From assembly GCA_051650265.1 (NCBI GenBank), contig JBOFIR010000059.1, positions 1-6,947 on the forward strand: DNA of 6,947 bases, in the 5' to 3' direction. Below, piece after piece: positions 1 to 5,755 of the stretch. Position numbers and translations under genes: made by a program. Within the stretch, counting starts at the first letter, position 1; the number at the start of each line of letters is the position of its first letter. This DNA comes from JBOFEH01 sp051650265 (lineage in GTDB: Bacteria > Bacillota > Clostridia > Lachnospirales > Cellulosilyticaceae). The notes under the pieces are model-generated. The model made no database searches. It had not been told where the DNA came from and worked only from the letters and a program-made list of their open reading frames with translations.

Positions 1-494
1 TTGTTTGGGATCGCTTGTACAATCACAAGGAGTGGATTGCTTCCTGTACTACCAGTCTGTGCGGCGATATCTTGAATGTTCACATTGAATAAACCAAGTT
101 TATGCGCTGTAAATCCAAAAATCCCTGCAAGAACAAGTGAAAACAGAGATGTAGCTAAAAAGCCTAAGATTGTTTTATAAGAAATACGACCTAATTTTTT
201 TGTGTCTGAAATACGGCACATTGCCAGTGTGATGGAAGTAAATACCATAGGAACGATCACTAATTGAAGTGAGTTGATGAAGAGTTGACCAATAATATAG
301 AAAATACCCAGTGCCTCTGCACTTGTATTAAGATCTTGGAAAAGGATAAGATTGATAGTGTTCCAAATAGATGATTGGTTGTTGCTCTGTAAGTACTCTC
401 TTAAAACGATAAATAAAGTACCTGTTAGGAGCCCTAGGCAAAGTGCGATGCACATTTTGAGGGCAAGTTTGTTTGCATTTTTGTTTGTACTCAT
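1..494 (-). CDS. Dicarboxylate/amino acid:cation symporter (DAACS/SLC1 family), N-terminal part
   Basis: This is a secondary membrane transporter of the glutamate/aspartate/C4-dicarboxylate symporter family. Only about 164 residues are present and the C-terminal half lies beyond the left edge. The ATG is at 494-492 and follows a strong AGGAGG with a short spacer. The protein begins MSTNKNANKLALKMCIALCL and has a hydrophobic first helix at about residues 9-30. A second hydrophobic block contains LQLVIVPMVFTSI, the family's typical motif in an early helix, and a third helix lies at about 113-130. The part seen does not include the substrate-determining C-terminal hairpins, so glutamate, aspartate, C4-dicarboxylates, cystine or orotate cannot be told apart from the protein. 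The upstream leader carries a PyrR-type RNA hairpin, which points to a pyrimidine-related role. The family call is firm and the substrate is inference. Confidence 0.9.
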   Translation of the reverse strand, partial: MSTNKNANKLALKMCIALCLGLLTGTLFIVLREYLQSNNQSSIWNTINLILFQDLNTSAEALGIFYIIGQLFINSLQLVIVPMVFTSITLAMCRISDTKKLGRISYKTILGFLATSLFSLVLAGIFGFTAHKLGLFNVNIQDIAAQTGSTGSNPLLVIVQAIPN

Positions 495-496
495 GA

Positions 497-545
497 TGTC
501 CTCCTAAATGGTGTAGTTTAAGTGTAGGACACCATAAAAAATATA
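497..545 (-). promoter_or_regulatory. Possible expression switch between PyrR hairpin and start codon
   Basis: After the PyrR hairpin the transcript has a U-run (541-536). The only stem found before it is a weak GGAUC/GAUUC (562-558 with 555-551), which shares bases with the lower PyrR stem. Then two mutually exclusive helices can be drawn. In one, AUGGUGU (536 to 530) pairs with ACACCAU (514 to 508) and leaves the Shine-Dalgarno free. In the other, UGUCCU (531-526) pairs with AGGACA (502-497) and covers part of the AGGAGG. A classic terminator/antiterminator pair is not obvious, so control may be at translation. This is hand folding only. Confidence 0.35.
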
Positions 546-557
546 GTGAATCTGCGT

Positions 558-595
558 GATCCTTATTAGCCTCACAGGGCTATTTTAAAGGTATC
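558..595 (-). promoter_or_regulatory. PyrR-binding RNA hairpin in the symporter leader
   Basis: On the minus-strand transcript, UAGCC (582-578) and GGCUA (571-567) form a 5-bp stem closing the hexaloop CUGUGA (577-572). Below it is an asymmetric internal loop (UAAAA on the 5' side, AU on the 3' side). A lower stem pairs GAU-CCUU (595-588, with A592 bulged) with AAGGAUC (564-558). The core AGCCCTGTGAGGCT matches the known PyrR binding-loop pattern ARUCCNGNGAGGYU at all but one fixed position, including the CNGNGA loop and the purine-rich internal bulge. PyrR is the UMP/UTP-responsive RNA-binding regulator of pyrimidine genes in Bacillota. I infer that pyrimidine sufficiency lowers expression of the downstream transporter. 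Confidence 0.85.
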
Positions 596-608
596 CTATC
601 GGTACTAA

Positions 609-637
609 AGTTTACACTAGCTTTGGACCGATGTCAA
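609..637 (-). promoter_or_regulatory. Sigma-A promoter of the symporter gene
   Basis: Read on the minus strand, a perfect -35 TTGACA (637-632) is followed by exactly 17 bp and a -10 TAAACT (614-609; 4 of 6 matches). Transcription would start near 602, giving a leader of about 108 nt before the ATG at 494. The PyrR-type hairpin would lie almost at the 5' end of this transcript. Confidence 0.8.
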
Positions 638-693
638 TTATTGAGAATACAAAGAAAAGGAAGAATTTATACTCTTTTCTTTTGAAATAAATC

Positions 694-702
694 TGTTATA
701 AT
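694..702 (+). promoter_or_regulatory. Extended -10 promoter of the 22-codon ORF
   Basis: TGTTATAAT at 694-702 is a perfect TATAAT (697-702) with the extended TGn element directly in front. No good -35 hexamer lies at 16-18 bp, which is common for extended -10 promoters. The predicted start is near 709, about 30 nt ahead of the ATG at 741. The promoter is divergent to that of the symporter gene. Confidence 0.65.
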
Positions 703-740
703 AGTATTTAATCATTAAAAATAGAGGGGGGCGTAAGGAA

Positions 741-809
741 ATGGAAGAGAACAAAGAGCTATTATTAACAGCAGATGTAATCGATGAATGTCTAGAGTTA
801 GTCGAGTGA
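741..809 (+). CDS. 22-residue small protein, unknown
   Basis: I do not recognise this peptide. It reads MEENKELLLTADVIDECLEL plus VE, then TGA. It is acidic (seven Glu, two Asp), has one Cys and no membrane segment, and could form one amphipathic helix. A G-run Shine-Dalgarno (GGGGGG, 726-731) sits 9 nt before the ATG, and an AAGGAA lies even closer. The G-run resembles the ribosome sites of three other genes here (before 3964, 5916 and 6757). The unit has its own extended -10 promoter and a terminator that begins right at the stop codon, so the whole transcript would be about 140 nt. It could be a small protein, a leader peptide for the cotransporter gene downstream, or a small RNA with a chance ORF. 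The codons show no run of one amino acid as in classic attenuator peptides. Confidence 0.5.
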   Translation: MEENKELLLTADVIDECLELVE

Positions 810-847
810 AAAGCATCTTGCTTCCAAGAGGCAAAGATGCTTTTTTT
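810..847 (+). terminator. Terminator of the 22-codon unit
   Basis: AAAGCATCTT (810-819) pairs with AAGATGCTTT (834-843), and a run of seven T covers 841-847. The stem starts one base after the TGA of the small ORF, giving a compact transcript end. Confidence 0.88.
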
Positions 848-861
848 ATACCCTAAAATGT

Positions 862-903
862 AGGAGTACTTGCACCGTATGGTAGTTGCAAGTACTCCTT
901 TTT
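862..903 (+). terminator. Second terminator or attenuator before the cotransporter gene
   Basis: A perfect 13-bp stem, AGGAGTACTTGCA (862-874) with TGCAAGTACTCCT (887-899), a 12-nt loop and five T (899-903). It lies only 15 nt after the first terminator and 94 nt before the cotransporter start at 998. No promoter is visible between the two hairpins. It is either a back-up terminator for the small unit or an attenuator in the leader of the cotransporter gene. Confidence 0.82.
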
Positions 904-997
904 GTATGTCCAAAATGGATCAGAGTTATAAGATAGGACTTCCTTGCACATAATAAAACTAAAAAATAGGCAAAAGATGCGCAAGGAGTTAGTGATT

Positions 998-2641
998 ATG
1001 GGTGAAATCAATTGGCTAGATTTAGGACTAAGTTTTCTTGGCGGTTTTGGACTCTTCCTATTTGGCATGGAGTTCATGGGCGGTGGTCTTCAAAAAGTAG
1101 CAGGAAGTAAGATGAAGAACGTCCTGAGTGTGCTTACAAGTAACAGATTCTTAGGGGTAATTGTTGGGGCGGGGATCACTGCGCTGATTCAAAGTTCCTC
1201 TGCGACGACAGTTATGGTGGTAGGATTCGTGAATGCAGGGCTCATGTCACTTAAGCAAGCTGTAGGGGTGATTATGGGGGCCAATGTAGGAACGACAGTG
1301 ACGGCGTGGATTGTCTCACTTGGTGAGTGGACGAGTTTTCTTAAACCCAGTGTATTAGCGCCGATTTTCATTGTGGCAGGTGTGGCAATGCATATGTTTT
1401 CGAAGAAAGCACATGTGAAGCACATCGGTGAGATTCTATTTGGATTTGGGGCCCTCTTTTTGGGGCTTGATATGATGAGTGGTGCAGCAAAGCCTCTAAG
1501 CAAATTAGAAGAGGTCAAAAATCTCTTCCTTACATTAGGAGGCAATCCACTACTAGGTATTTTGGTAGGTGCGGTGGTGACTGCAGTGATTCAGAGCTCT
1601 TCTGCATCTGTCGGGATTTTGCAAGCGCTAGCATTGGCAGGGCTTGTGCCTTGGAGTTCAGCACTTTACATTATTTTGGGGCAAAATATTGGGACTTGTG
1701 TCACAGCGATTCTCTCAAGTATTGGGGCCAATCAAAATGCTAAGCGTGCGGCAATGATCCACTTTTTATTTAACTTTATTGGATCGCTGATCTTTGGTAT
1801 TGTCGTTGTGGTCTTCTTCAAATTTGTAGCACCAGGATGGGGTGCGCAGCTGATTACAGTCACAGAGATTAGTATTGCACATACCATATTCAATGTGCTC
1901 AACACACTGATGCTCTTCCCATTTGCAGGGGTATTGGTCTATATTGCAGAGCACCTGATCAAAGGGGATTCTGGCAAAGTTTCCTTGCTCCAACATCTCG
2001 ATGATCGTATCTTAGAAACACCTTCATTAGCTGTACAAAATGCAACCAAAGAAGTGGTGCGTATGGGAAAACTTGCTTCAGAAAATGTGAAGACAGCTAT
2101 AGGGGCACTCTTTGAGAAGGATACCAAGAAGATTGAACAAGTATTTGAAATCGAAAAAACTATTGATAAATTGCAACATGGGATCAATCAGTATCTTGTT
2201 AAACTCAGTAATATCCCATTATCGGAGGATGAATCCTATATGGTAACAGGTCTTTTTCATACGGTAGGTGATGTGGAGCGGGTTGGGGATCATGCAGATA
2301 ATATTGCAGAGCTGGCACAAAGTTTGATTGAGCAAGGCAGTGAGTTCTCGGAAGAAGCGGAGAGTGAACTTATTCGTATCACTGAAGCAGTGATGACATG
2401 TTATAGCTTGGCAATCGAGGCATATCAAACATCTGATGTTCATAAAGCAAAGCGTACACTTACTATGGAAGGCAAAATCGACGAGATGGAAGCAACAATG
2501 CGTGCCAACCATATTCGAAGGCTTGTAGAGAATAAGTGTGAAGCTGTGGCAGGGATCATTTTCTTAGATACATTGAGTAATGTCGAACGCATTTCAGACC
2601 ATGCTTCTAATATTGCAAAAAACTTACTAAGAGAACGTTAA
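998..2641 (+). CDS. Na+/phosphate cotransporter family protein with PhoU-like C-terminal domain
   Basis: Likely a sodium-coupled phosphate transporter of the inner membrane, or a regulator of phosphate transport (547 residues). The membrane half (about 1-335) has two inverted Na/Pi-cotransporter repeats, each with the family hallmark: QSSSATT at about 65-71 followed by GANVGTTVTAW at 94-104, and QSSSAS at about 199-204 followed by GQNIGTCVTA at 228-237. A cytoplasmic helical domain follows from about 350 to the end. It contains two PhoU-like motifs, DVERVGDHADNI and NVERISDHASNI, whose acidic and His residues bind metal in PhoU proteins. The start at 998 is chosen because AAGGAG (983-988) lies 9 nt upstream. 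An in-frame ATG at 944 would add 18 polar residues and has no ribosome site. The length and architecture are usual for the NptA/YjbB-type group. Phosphate as substrate is a family inference. Confidence 0.92.
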   Translation: MGEINWLDLGLSFLGGFGLFLFGMEFMGGGLQKVAGSKMKNVLSVLTSNRFLGVIVGAGITALIQSSSATTVMVVGFVNAGLMSLKQAVGVIMGANVGTTVTAWIVSLGEWTSFLKPSVLAPIFIVAGVAMHMFSKKAHVKHIGEILFGFGALFLGLDMMSGAAKPLSKLEEVKNLFLTLGGNPLLGILVGAVVTAVIQSSSASVGILQALALAGLVPWSSALYIILGQNIGTCVTAILSSIGANQNAKRAAMIHFLFNFIGSLIFGIVVVVFFKFVAPGWGAQLITVTEISIAHTIFNVLNTLMLFPFAGVLVYIAEHLIKGDSGKVSLLQHLDDRILETPSLAVQNATKEVVRMGKLASENVKTAIGALFEKDTKKIEQVFEIEKTIDKLQHGINQYLVKLSNIPLSEDESYMVTGLFHTVGDVERVGDHADNIAELAQSLIEQGSEFSEEAESELIRITEAVMTCYSLAIEAYQTSDVHKAKRTLTMEGKIDEMEATMRANHIRRLVENKCEAVAGIIFLDTLSNVERISDHASNIAKNLLRER

Positions 2642-2647
2642 AAGTAC

Positions 2648-2688
2648 AAAAAGGATGGCTATTTCGAATAGAATAGGCCATCCTTTTT
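2648..2688. terminator. Bidirectional terminator between convergent genes
   Basis: AAAAAGGATGGCT (2648-2660) pairs with GGCCATCCTTTTT (2676-2688), counting one U-G pair. The A-run on the left and T-run on the right make it work in both directions. It lies 6 nt after the cotransporter stop and about 17 nt beyond the end of the reductase gene on the other strand. Confidence 0.88.
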
Positions 2689-2705
2689 GACGTTGTATTC
2701 ACAGC

Positions 2706-3809
2706 TTATCTAGAAGCAAGAAGCTCCTTGAATTTGTCTGGAATCTGAATATGTTGTGGGCATTTTTTCATACATTTACCACATGCGATGCACTTTTGTG
2801 CTGCGGCGTAGTTGATATCGCCACCAGAAACCCAGTTGCCAGATACATTCATAGACTTCACATTCCAGCTACCAAAGATATTAGGGATATCGATGCCGAG
2901 AGGACATGGTAAGCAGTATTTACAAGCTGTACAAGGTACTTTTTGACTTTCTTCAATACGTTTTTTTACTTGCTCAATTGCATCGTGTTCTGCTGCAGTT
3001 AATGGGCTCAGATTTGTAAACGTATTGATGTTATCAATCATATGTGGCAATTGATTCATACCAGATAAGATACAAGCGATCCCTGGTTTTTCTGCGAGCC
3101 AACGGAAAGAGTAGCTTGCGGCAGAAGCATCAGGATTGAGCGCAGTAAGTGGCGCTTTGAAGTGATCTGGAATGGTTGCAAGGAGTCCACCTTTGAGTGG
3201 TTCCATGATGATGATTGGAATACCACGGCGTACAAGTTCATCATAGCCTTCTTTACCAGGGCGATCTTTCTCATCAAGATAGTTATATTGGATTTGAACA
3301 AAGTCCCAGTTGTGTGCATCGAGGAGTTGTCGAAGAAGCTCGGCATCATCGTGGATTGAAAAACCGAGGTATGTGATCTTACCTTGTTTTTGTTTTTCTA
3401 TTGCCCAGTTGATAGCATCAAGATTTTTCATTTTGTCAAAGAGTCCATAGTTCATAGAGTGCATTAAGTAGAAGTCAATATGATCCATGCCAAGTCTTTC
3501 AAGTGAGCCTTCAAATACAGTATCGAGCTGCTCAGGTGTTTCTACACCCCAAAAAGACATTTTGTCAGCAACATAGTAGCTGTCTCTCGCAAAATGACCA
3601 AGTGCTTTGCCGAGTGCAACCTCACTTTGTCCGTTATGGTATACGATGGAAGTATCAAAATAGTTGACACCTTTCTCAATAGCATAAGCGACCATTTCAT
3701 CGACAGCGTCTTGGTTGATCACGCCATTTGCATCTACAGGAAGGCGCATTGCACCAAATCCGAGTTTTGAAAGTTTTACCCCTAAATTTTCAAGTGTTGA
3801 ATAATTCAT
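2706..3809 (-). CDS. Aldo/keto reductase with C-terminal 4Fe-4S ferredoxin domain
   Basis: A cytoplasmic oxidoreductase with an N-terminal aldo/keto reductase TIM barrel and a C-terminal Fe-S region (367 residues from ATG). Counting from the GTG at 3812, the catalytic tetrad is visible: D53 (in YFDTS), Y58, K84 (in ADKM) and H118 (in YLMHS). Near the C-terminus come CTACKYCLPCP and, about 40 residues later, CIACGKCMKKCP. The second cluster has the spacing of a 4Fe-4S ferredoxin site, and the first is the CxxCxxCxxCP form usual in this reductase subgroup. This architecture is common in anaerobic Bacillota, and the substrate is unknown. AAGGAGG (3825-3819) is 6 nt from the GTG at 3812 and 9 nt from the ATG at 3809; I prefer the ATG. 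The gene is single, with its own promoter and the shared bidirectional terminator. The ferredoxin domain suggests electron transfer to or from another redox partner (inference). Confidence 0.93.
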   Translation of the reverse strand: MNYSTLENLGVKLSKLGFGAMRLPVDANGVINQDAVDEMVAYAIEKGVNYFDTSIVYHNGQSEVALGKALGHFARDSYYVADKMSFWGVETPEQLDTVFEGSLERLGMDHIDFYLMHSMNYGLFDKMKNLDAINWAIEKQKQGKITYLGFSIHDDAELLRQLLDAHNWDFVQIQYNYLDEKDRPGKEGYDELVRRGIPIIIMEPLKGGLLATIPDHFKAPLTALNPDASAASYSFRWLAEKPGIACILSGMNQLPHMIDNINTFTNLSPLTAAEHDAIEQVKKRIEESQKVPCTACKYCLPCPLGIDIPNIFGSWNVKSMNVSGNWVSGGDINYAAAQKCIACGKCMKKCPQHIQIPDKFKELLASR

Positions 3810-3845
3810 CACGTCTAACCTCCTTAGTATTTTGAGTACTCTTCT

Positions 3846-3875
3846 AATTTACACGTGAAAAGGAGCTGACGTCAA
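3846..3875 (-). promoter_or_regulatory. Promoter of the aldo/keto reductase gene
   Basis: On the minus strand, -35 TTGACG (3875-3870) is followed by 18 bp and -10 TAAATT (3851-3846). The predicted start is near 3839, about 30 nt before the ATG. Two perfect palindromes lie in it: TGACGTCA (3867-3874), overlapping the -35, and CACGTG (3852-3857), next to the -10. Either could be an operator half, but short palindromes arise easily by chance. Confidence 0.6.
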
Positions 3876-3894
3876 TCATAAGAGAGCTTTTTGT

Positions 3895-3922
3895 TTGAAT
3901 ATGTGTTTAAAGTTGGTATAAT
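3895..3922 (+). promoter_or_regulatory. Promoter of the ECF S-component/DUF1893 pair
   Basis: A perfect -10 TATAAT (3917-3922) with a -35-like TTGAAT (3895-3900) at 16 bp. The predicted start near 3929 leaves a leader of about 35 nt, too short for a riboswitch, so the common vitamin riboswitches of ECF genes are absent. The promoter is divergent to the reductase promoter, with the -35 elements about 20 bp apart. Confidence 0.6.
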
Positions 3923-3963
3923 AAAGAAAGATTTCAAAATTAAAGAGAATAAGGGGGATGACG

Positions 3964-4500
3964 ATGCGCGCAAAAAATGTTGTTTATGCAGGGTTATTTA
4001 TTGCTTGTGGTGTGATGTTACCGCAGATTTTTCATATGATTGGTGGGCCTGGACTTGGGGGAATACTCTTGCCAATGCATATCCCAGTATTGATCGCGGG
4101 ATTTGTACTCGGGCCAGTATGGGCATTGTTAGTAGGTTTGTTGACACCTATTTGTAGTTTTTTATATACAGGGGGTGCAATGCCAGCAGTACCTATGCTT
4201 TACTTTATGATTCTTGAGTTAGGTGCGTATGGATTGGGGGCAAGTCTACTCAGCAAGAAGCTAAAGCAAGGGATTTTTGTTAGTCTTATTGGTGCAATGA
4301 TCTTTGGAAGAGTTGTACGGGGGATCGCCTTTGTGGTTGCAACGCAGCTTCTAGCAATTCCACTAGCGCCTGTATTTGGTATCACTGTAGCGATTACCCA
4401 AGGTATTCCTGGGATTATCATCCAGCTCATTTTGATACCACCTGTGATGTTGGTGATTAAGAAAAAAGGATGGTTATGTTATGACGAGACAAGAGCTTAA
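3964..4500 (+). CDS. ECF transporter S component (substrate-binding membrane subunit), substrate unknown
   Basis: A small, very hydrophobic integral membrane protein of 178 residues with about five or six predicted helices. It fits the S component of an energy-coupling-factor vitamin/micronutrient importer (PF12822-like). The segment LPMHIPVLIAGFVLGPVWAL and the following TPICSFLYTGGAMPAVPML with an ELGAYG helix resemble S components that bind substrate near a conserved PMHIPV-type turn. These proteins recruit a shared EcfA/EcfA'/EcfT module, which is not in this window. The substrate cannot be read from the sequence. Start: AAGGGGG (3951-3957) abuts an ATG at 3958, leaving no spacer, so the ATG at 3964 with a 6-nt spacer is preferred; the difference is two residues. 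The end overlaps the DUF1893 start by 20 bp, so the two are probably translationally coupled. Confidence 0.85.
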   Translation: MRAKNVVYAGLFIACGVMLPQIFHMIGGPGLGGILLPMHIPVLIAGFVLGPVWALLVGLLTPICSFLYTGGAMPAVPMLYFMILELGAYGLGASLLSKKLKQGIFVSLIGAMIFGRVVRGIAFVVATQLLAIPLAPVFGITVAITQGIPGIIIQLILIPPVMLVIKKKGWLCYDETRA

Positions 4501-4927
4501 GGCATACCGTGACCAACATGATTATAGTTGTGTTGTGCTCCAAGATGGGGATGTGCTACTCACTTCAAGAGAAAAGGGGATTACGCCATTATATGGATTC
4601 TTAGAGTCATTAGAAGTGTACCCTAAAGGAAAACTTGAATTAGCAGATAAGATTATAGGGCGTGCAGCAGCCTTTTTGGCCATCAAGTTAGGTGTTCGTT
4701 ATATAGATACGAGAGTGCTCAGTGAGACAGCACTTGAGGTATTAGCCAAATACAATGTACAAGTTGTTTGTGATGAGATCGTACCATATATCTTTAATCG
4801 TAATCGTGATGGGCAGTGTCCTATGGAAAGTGCATTGGCAGATGTACTAGAAGTAGATGAGGCACTAGAGGTGATTCACGACTTTAGACGAAGAATGCAG
4901 AACAAGCAAAAAGCAATCCAAGATTAA
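4481..4927 (+). CDS. DUF1893 family protein (cytidine-deaminase-like fold), function unknown
   Basis: A 148-residue soluble protein that I recognise as DUF1893, whose Thermotoga member TM1506 is reported to have a cytidine-deaminase-like fold. Typical features are SCVVLQDGDVL (16-26), ADKIIGRAAAFL (55-66), LSETALE (80-86) and VPYIFNRNRDGQCPME (101-116). C17, C97 and C113 are the only cysteines; C113 lies in the conserved CPME turn. The zinc-binding HxE/PCxxC set of true cytidine deaminases is not present, so deaminase activity should not be assumed. The start lies inside the end of the ECF S-component gene (20-bp overlap), about 10 nt after an AAAGGA. This suggests that the protein binds or processes the compound brought in by that transporter (inference). 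The gene ends in a terminator whose stem overlaps its last codons. Confidence 0.85.
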   Translation: MTRQELKAYRDQHDYSCVVLQDGDVLLTSREKGITPLYGFLESLEVYPKGKLELADKIIGRAAAFLAIKLGVRYIDTRVLSETALEVLAKYNVQVVCDEIVPYIFNRNRDGQCPMESALADVLEVDEALEVIHDFRRRMQNKQKAIQD

Positions 4928-4942
4928 TTGGGTTGTTTTTTT
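4908..4942 (+). terminator. Terminator overlapping the DUF1893 stop codon
   Basis: AAAAAGCAATCC (4908-4919) pairs with GGGTTGTTTTTTT (4930-4942), using U-G pairs, around a 10-nt loop. The TAA stop (4925-4927) lies in the loop, so the last codons of the gene are also the left arm. The right arm runs straight into seven T. Confidence 0.75.
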
Positions 4943-4970
4943 GTTGCATAAAATTATAGGAAGGAGCCAG

Positions 4971-4999
4971 TTGCTAGTGGAATAAAATATCGAAATAAT
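4971..4999 (+). promoter_or_regulatory. Possible promoter of the SanA-like operon
   Basis: TTGCTA (4971-4976) and AATAAT (4994-4999) with a 17-bp spacer give 4 of 6 and 5 of 6 matches. The region is very AT-rich and other -10-like boxes exist (for example TAGAAT at 5013-5018, but its start would cut into the ribosome site). A promoter is expected because a terminator lies just upstream. Confidence 0.4.
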
Positions 5000-5034
5000 G
5001 TAAAATATCTAATAGAATATAGAGGAGGCATAAT

Positions 5035-5697
5035 ATGAAAGGGTGGAAAAAAGTCTTAGTAATTGGATTAATAACCGCATGTTGCAGTCCTTTTTTGATT
5101 AATAGCTGGGTGGTCGCTCAGAGCAAACCGTACATAATGACAATGGATGAAGCCAAGGGGCTTGAGGCGGATTGTGCCATTGTATTAGGTGCACGGGTAT
5201 ACCCTGATGGGCGCTTAAGTGCCATGCTCAAAGATCGGGTGGTAAGTGGGATTACCCTTTATGAAGAGGGTGCGGTGAAGAAACTTCTGATGAGTGGGGA
5301 TCACGGTCATGCATCCTATGATGAGGTCAATGCAATGAAGGACTACGCGGTGGAAGCGGGTATTAGTGGTGAGGATGTCTTTTTGGATCATGCAGGGTTC
5401 TCCACCTATGAGTCCATGTACCGTGCCAAGGAGATTTTTCTTTCGCAAAAGGTGATTATTGTCAGTCAGGCGTATCATTTGCCAAGGGCAATCTATATTG
5501 CAAGAACTTTAGGTTTGGAAGCATATGGTGTGAGTGCTGAGCAGATTGACTATCCCAATCAGACTAAGCGGGATGTGAGAGAGTTTCTAGCCCGTGTCAA
5601 GGACTTTGCGAAGGTTCATTTGCGTAGCAAACCCACCTACTTGGGAGAGACCATTCCGGTAAGTGGAAGTGGGCATCTCACCCATGATAAAGATTAG
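5035..5697 (+). CDS. SanA/YdcF-like DUF218 membrane-anchored protein
   Basis: A 220-residue protein with one N-terminal membrane anchor (about 7-24; charged MKGWKKV in front) and an outward-facing DUF218 domain. Core motifs are ADCAIVLGARVYPDGRLS (45-62), LYEEGAVKKLLMSGDHGHASYDE (75-97), GI..EDVFLDHAGFSTYESMYRAK (109-132), IIVSQAYHLPRA (141-152) and an REFLARVK tail. The SGD, D-H-A-G-F-ST and SQ-x-YH-L-x-RA elements match SanA, the protein linked to vancomycin exclusion and envelope barrier function in Enterobacteria; the biochemical role is unsettled. The ATG at 5035 follows GAGGAGG (5022-5028) with a 6-nt spacer. The C-terminal 20 or so residues are polar and not part of the core. It is probably cotranscribed with the two genes that follow, since no terminator separates them. 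Confidence 0.9.
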   Translation: MKGWKKVLVIGLITACCSPFLINSWVVAQSKPYIMTMDEAKGLEADCAIVLGARVYPDGRLSAMLKDRVVSGITLYEEGAVKKLLMSGDHGHASYDEVNAMKDYAVEAGISGEDVFLDHAGFSTYESMYRAKEIFLSQKVIIVSQAYHLPRAIYIARTLGLEAYGVSAEQIDYPNQTKRDVREFLARVKDFAKVHLRSKPTYLGETIPVSGSGHLTHDKD

Positions 5698-5728
5698 GCA
5701 AATTGCATATACTTAAAGAACATGTGAC

Positions 5729-5755
5729 AGAGAGAATGGAGATAGAGAGAATGGA
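5729..5755 (+). repeat. Tandem 12-nt repeat carrying two start codons
   Basis: AGAGAGAATGGA occurs at 5729-5740 and again at 5744-5755, a period of 15 nt. Each copy contains an in-frame ATG (5736 and 5751). The period is a multiple of three, so the duplication either adds five codons (MEIER) to the small protein or supplies the Shine-Dalgarno GGAG (5738-5741) for the second ATG. Confidence 0.8.

Noticed and set aside
638..913. Minus-strand ORF of 91 codons in the intergenic region
   Set aside because: It lies across two plus-strand terminators, the small ORF and its promoter, has no Shine-Dalgarno, and its composition (Ser/Tyr/Phe-rich) is that of translated AT-rich non-coding DNA.
944..997. 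ATG at 944 as start of the cotransporter
   Set aside because: No ribosome site precedes it. AAGGAG lies 9 nt before the in-frame ATG at 998, which also gives the usual family N-terminus.
1189..1545. Minus-strand ORF of 118 codons inside the cotransporter gene
   Set aside because: It is antisense to a clearly conserved membrane-protein gene, has no ribosome site and no recognisable domain.
2219..2512. Minus-strand ORF of 97 codons opposite the PhoU-like domain
   Set aside because: Cys/His-rich shadow of a conserved coding region with no ribosome site.
3162..3359. Plus-strand ORF of 65 codons inside the reductase gene
   Set aside because: Antisense shadow of the conserved TIM-barrel coding sequence.
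3923..3963. Vitamin riboswitch before the ECF S-component gene
   Set aside because: The predicted leader is only about 35 nt and shows no conserved riboswitch core or terminator.
3891..4157. Plus-strand ORF of 88 codons overlapping the ECF S-component start
   Set aside because: It is in another frame than the hydrophobic S component, starts upstream of the promoter -10 and has no ribosome site.
5703..5750. TTG start at 5703 for the small membrane protein
   Set aside because: It would begin 6 nt after the previous stop with no Shine-Dalgarno and would add a charged, unconserved-looking N-terminus. The ATG at 5751 has GGAG at a good distance.
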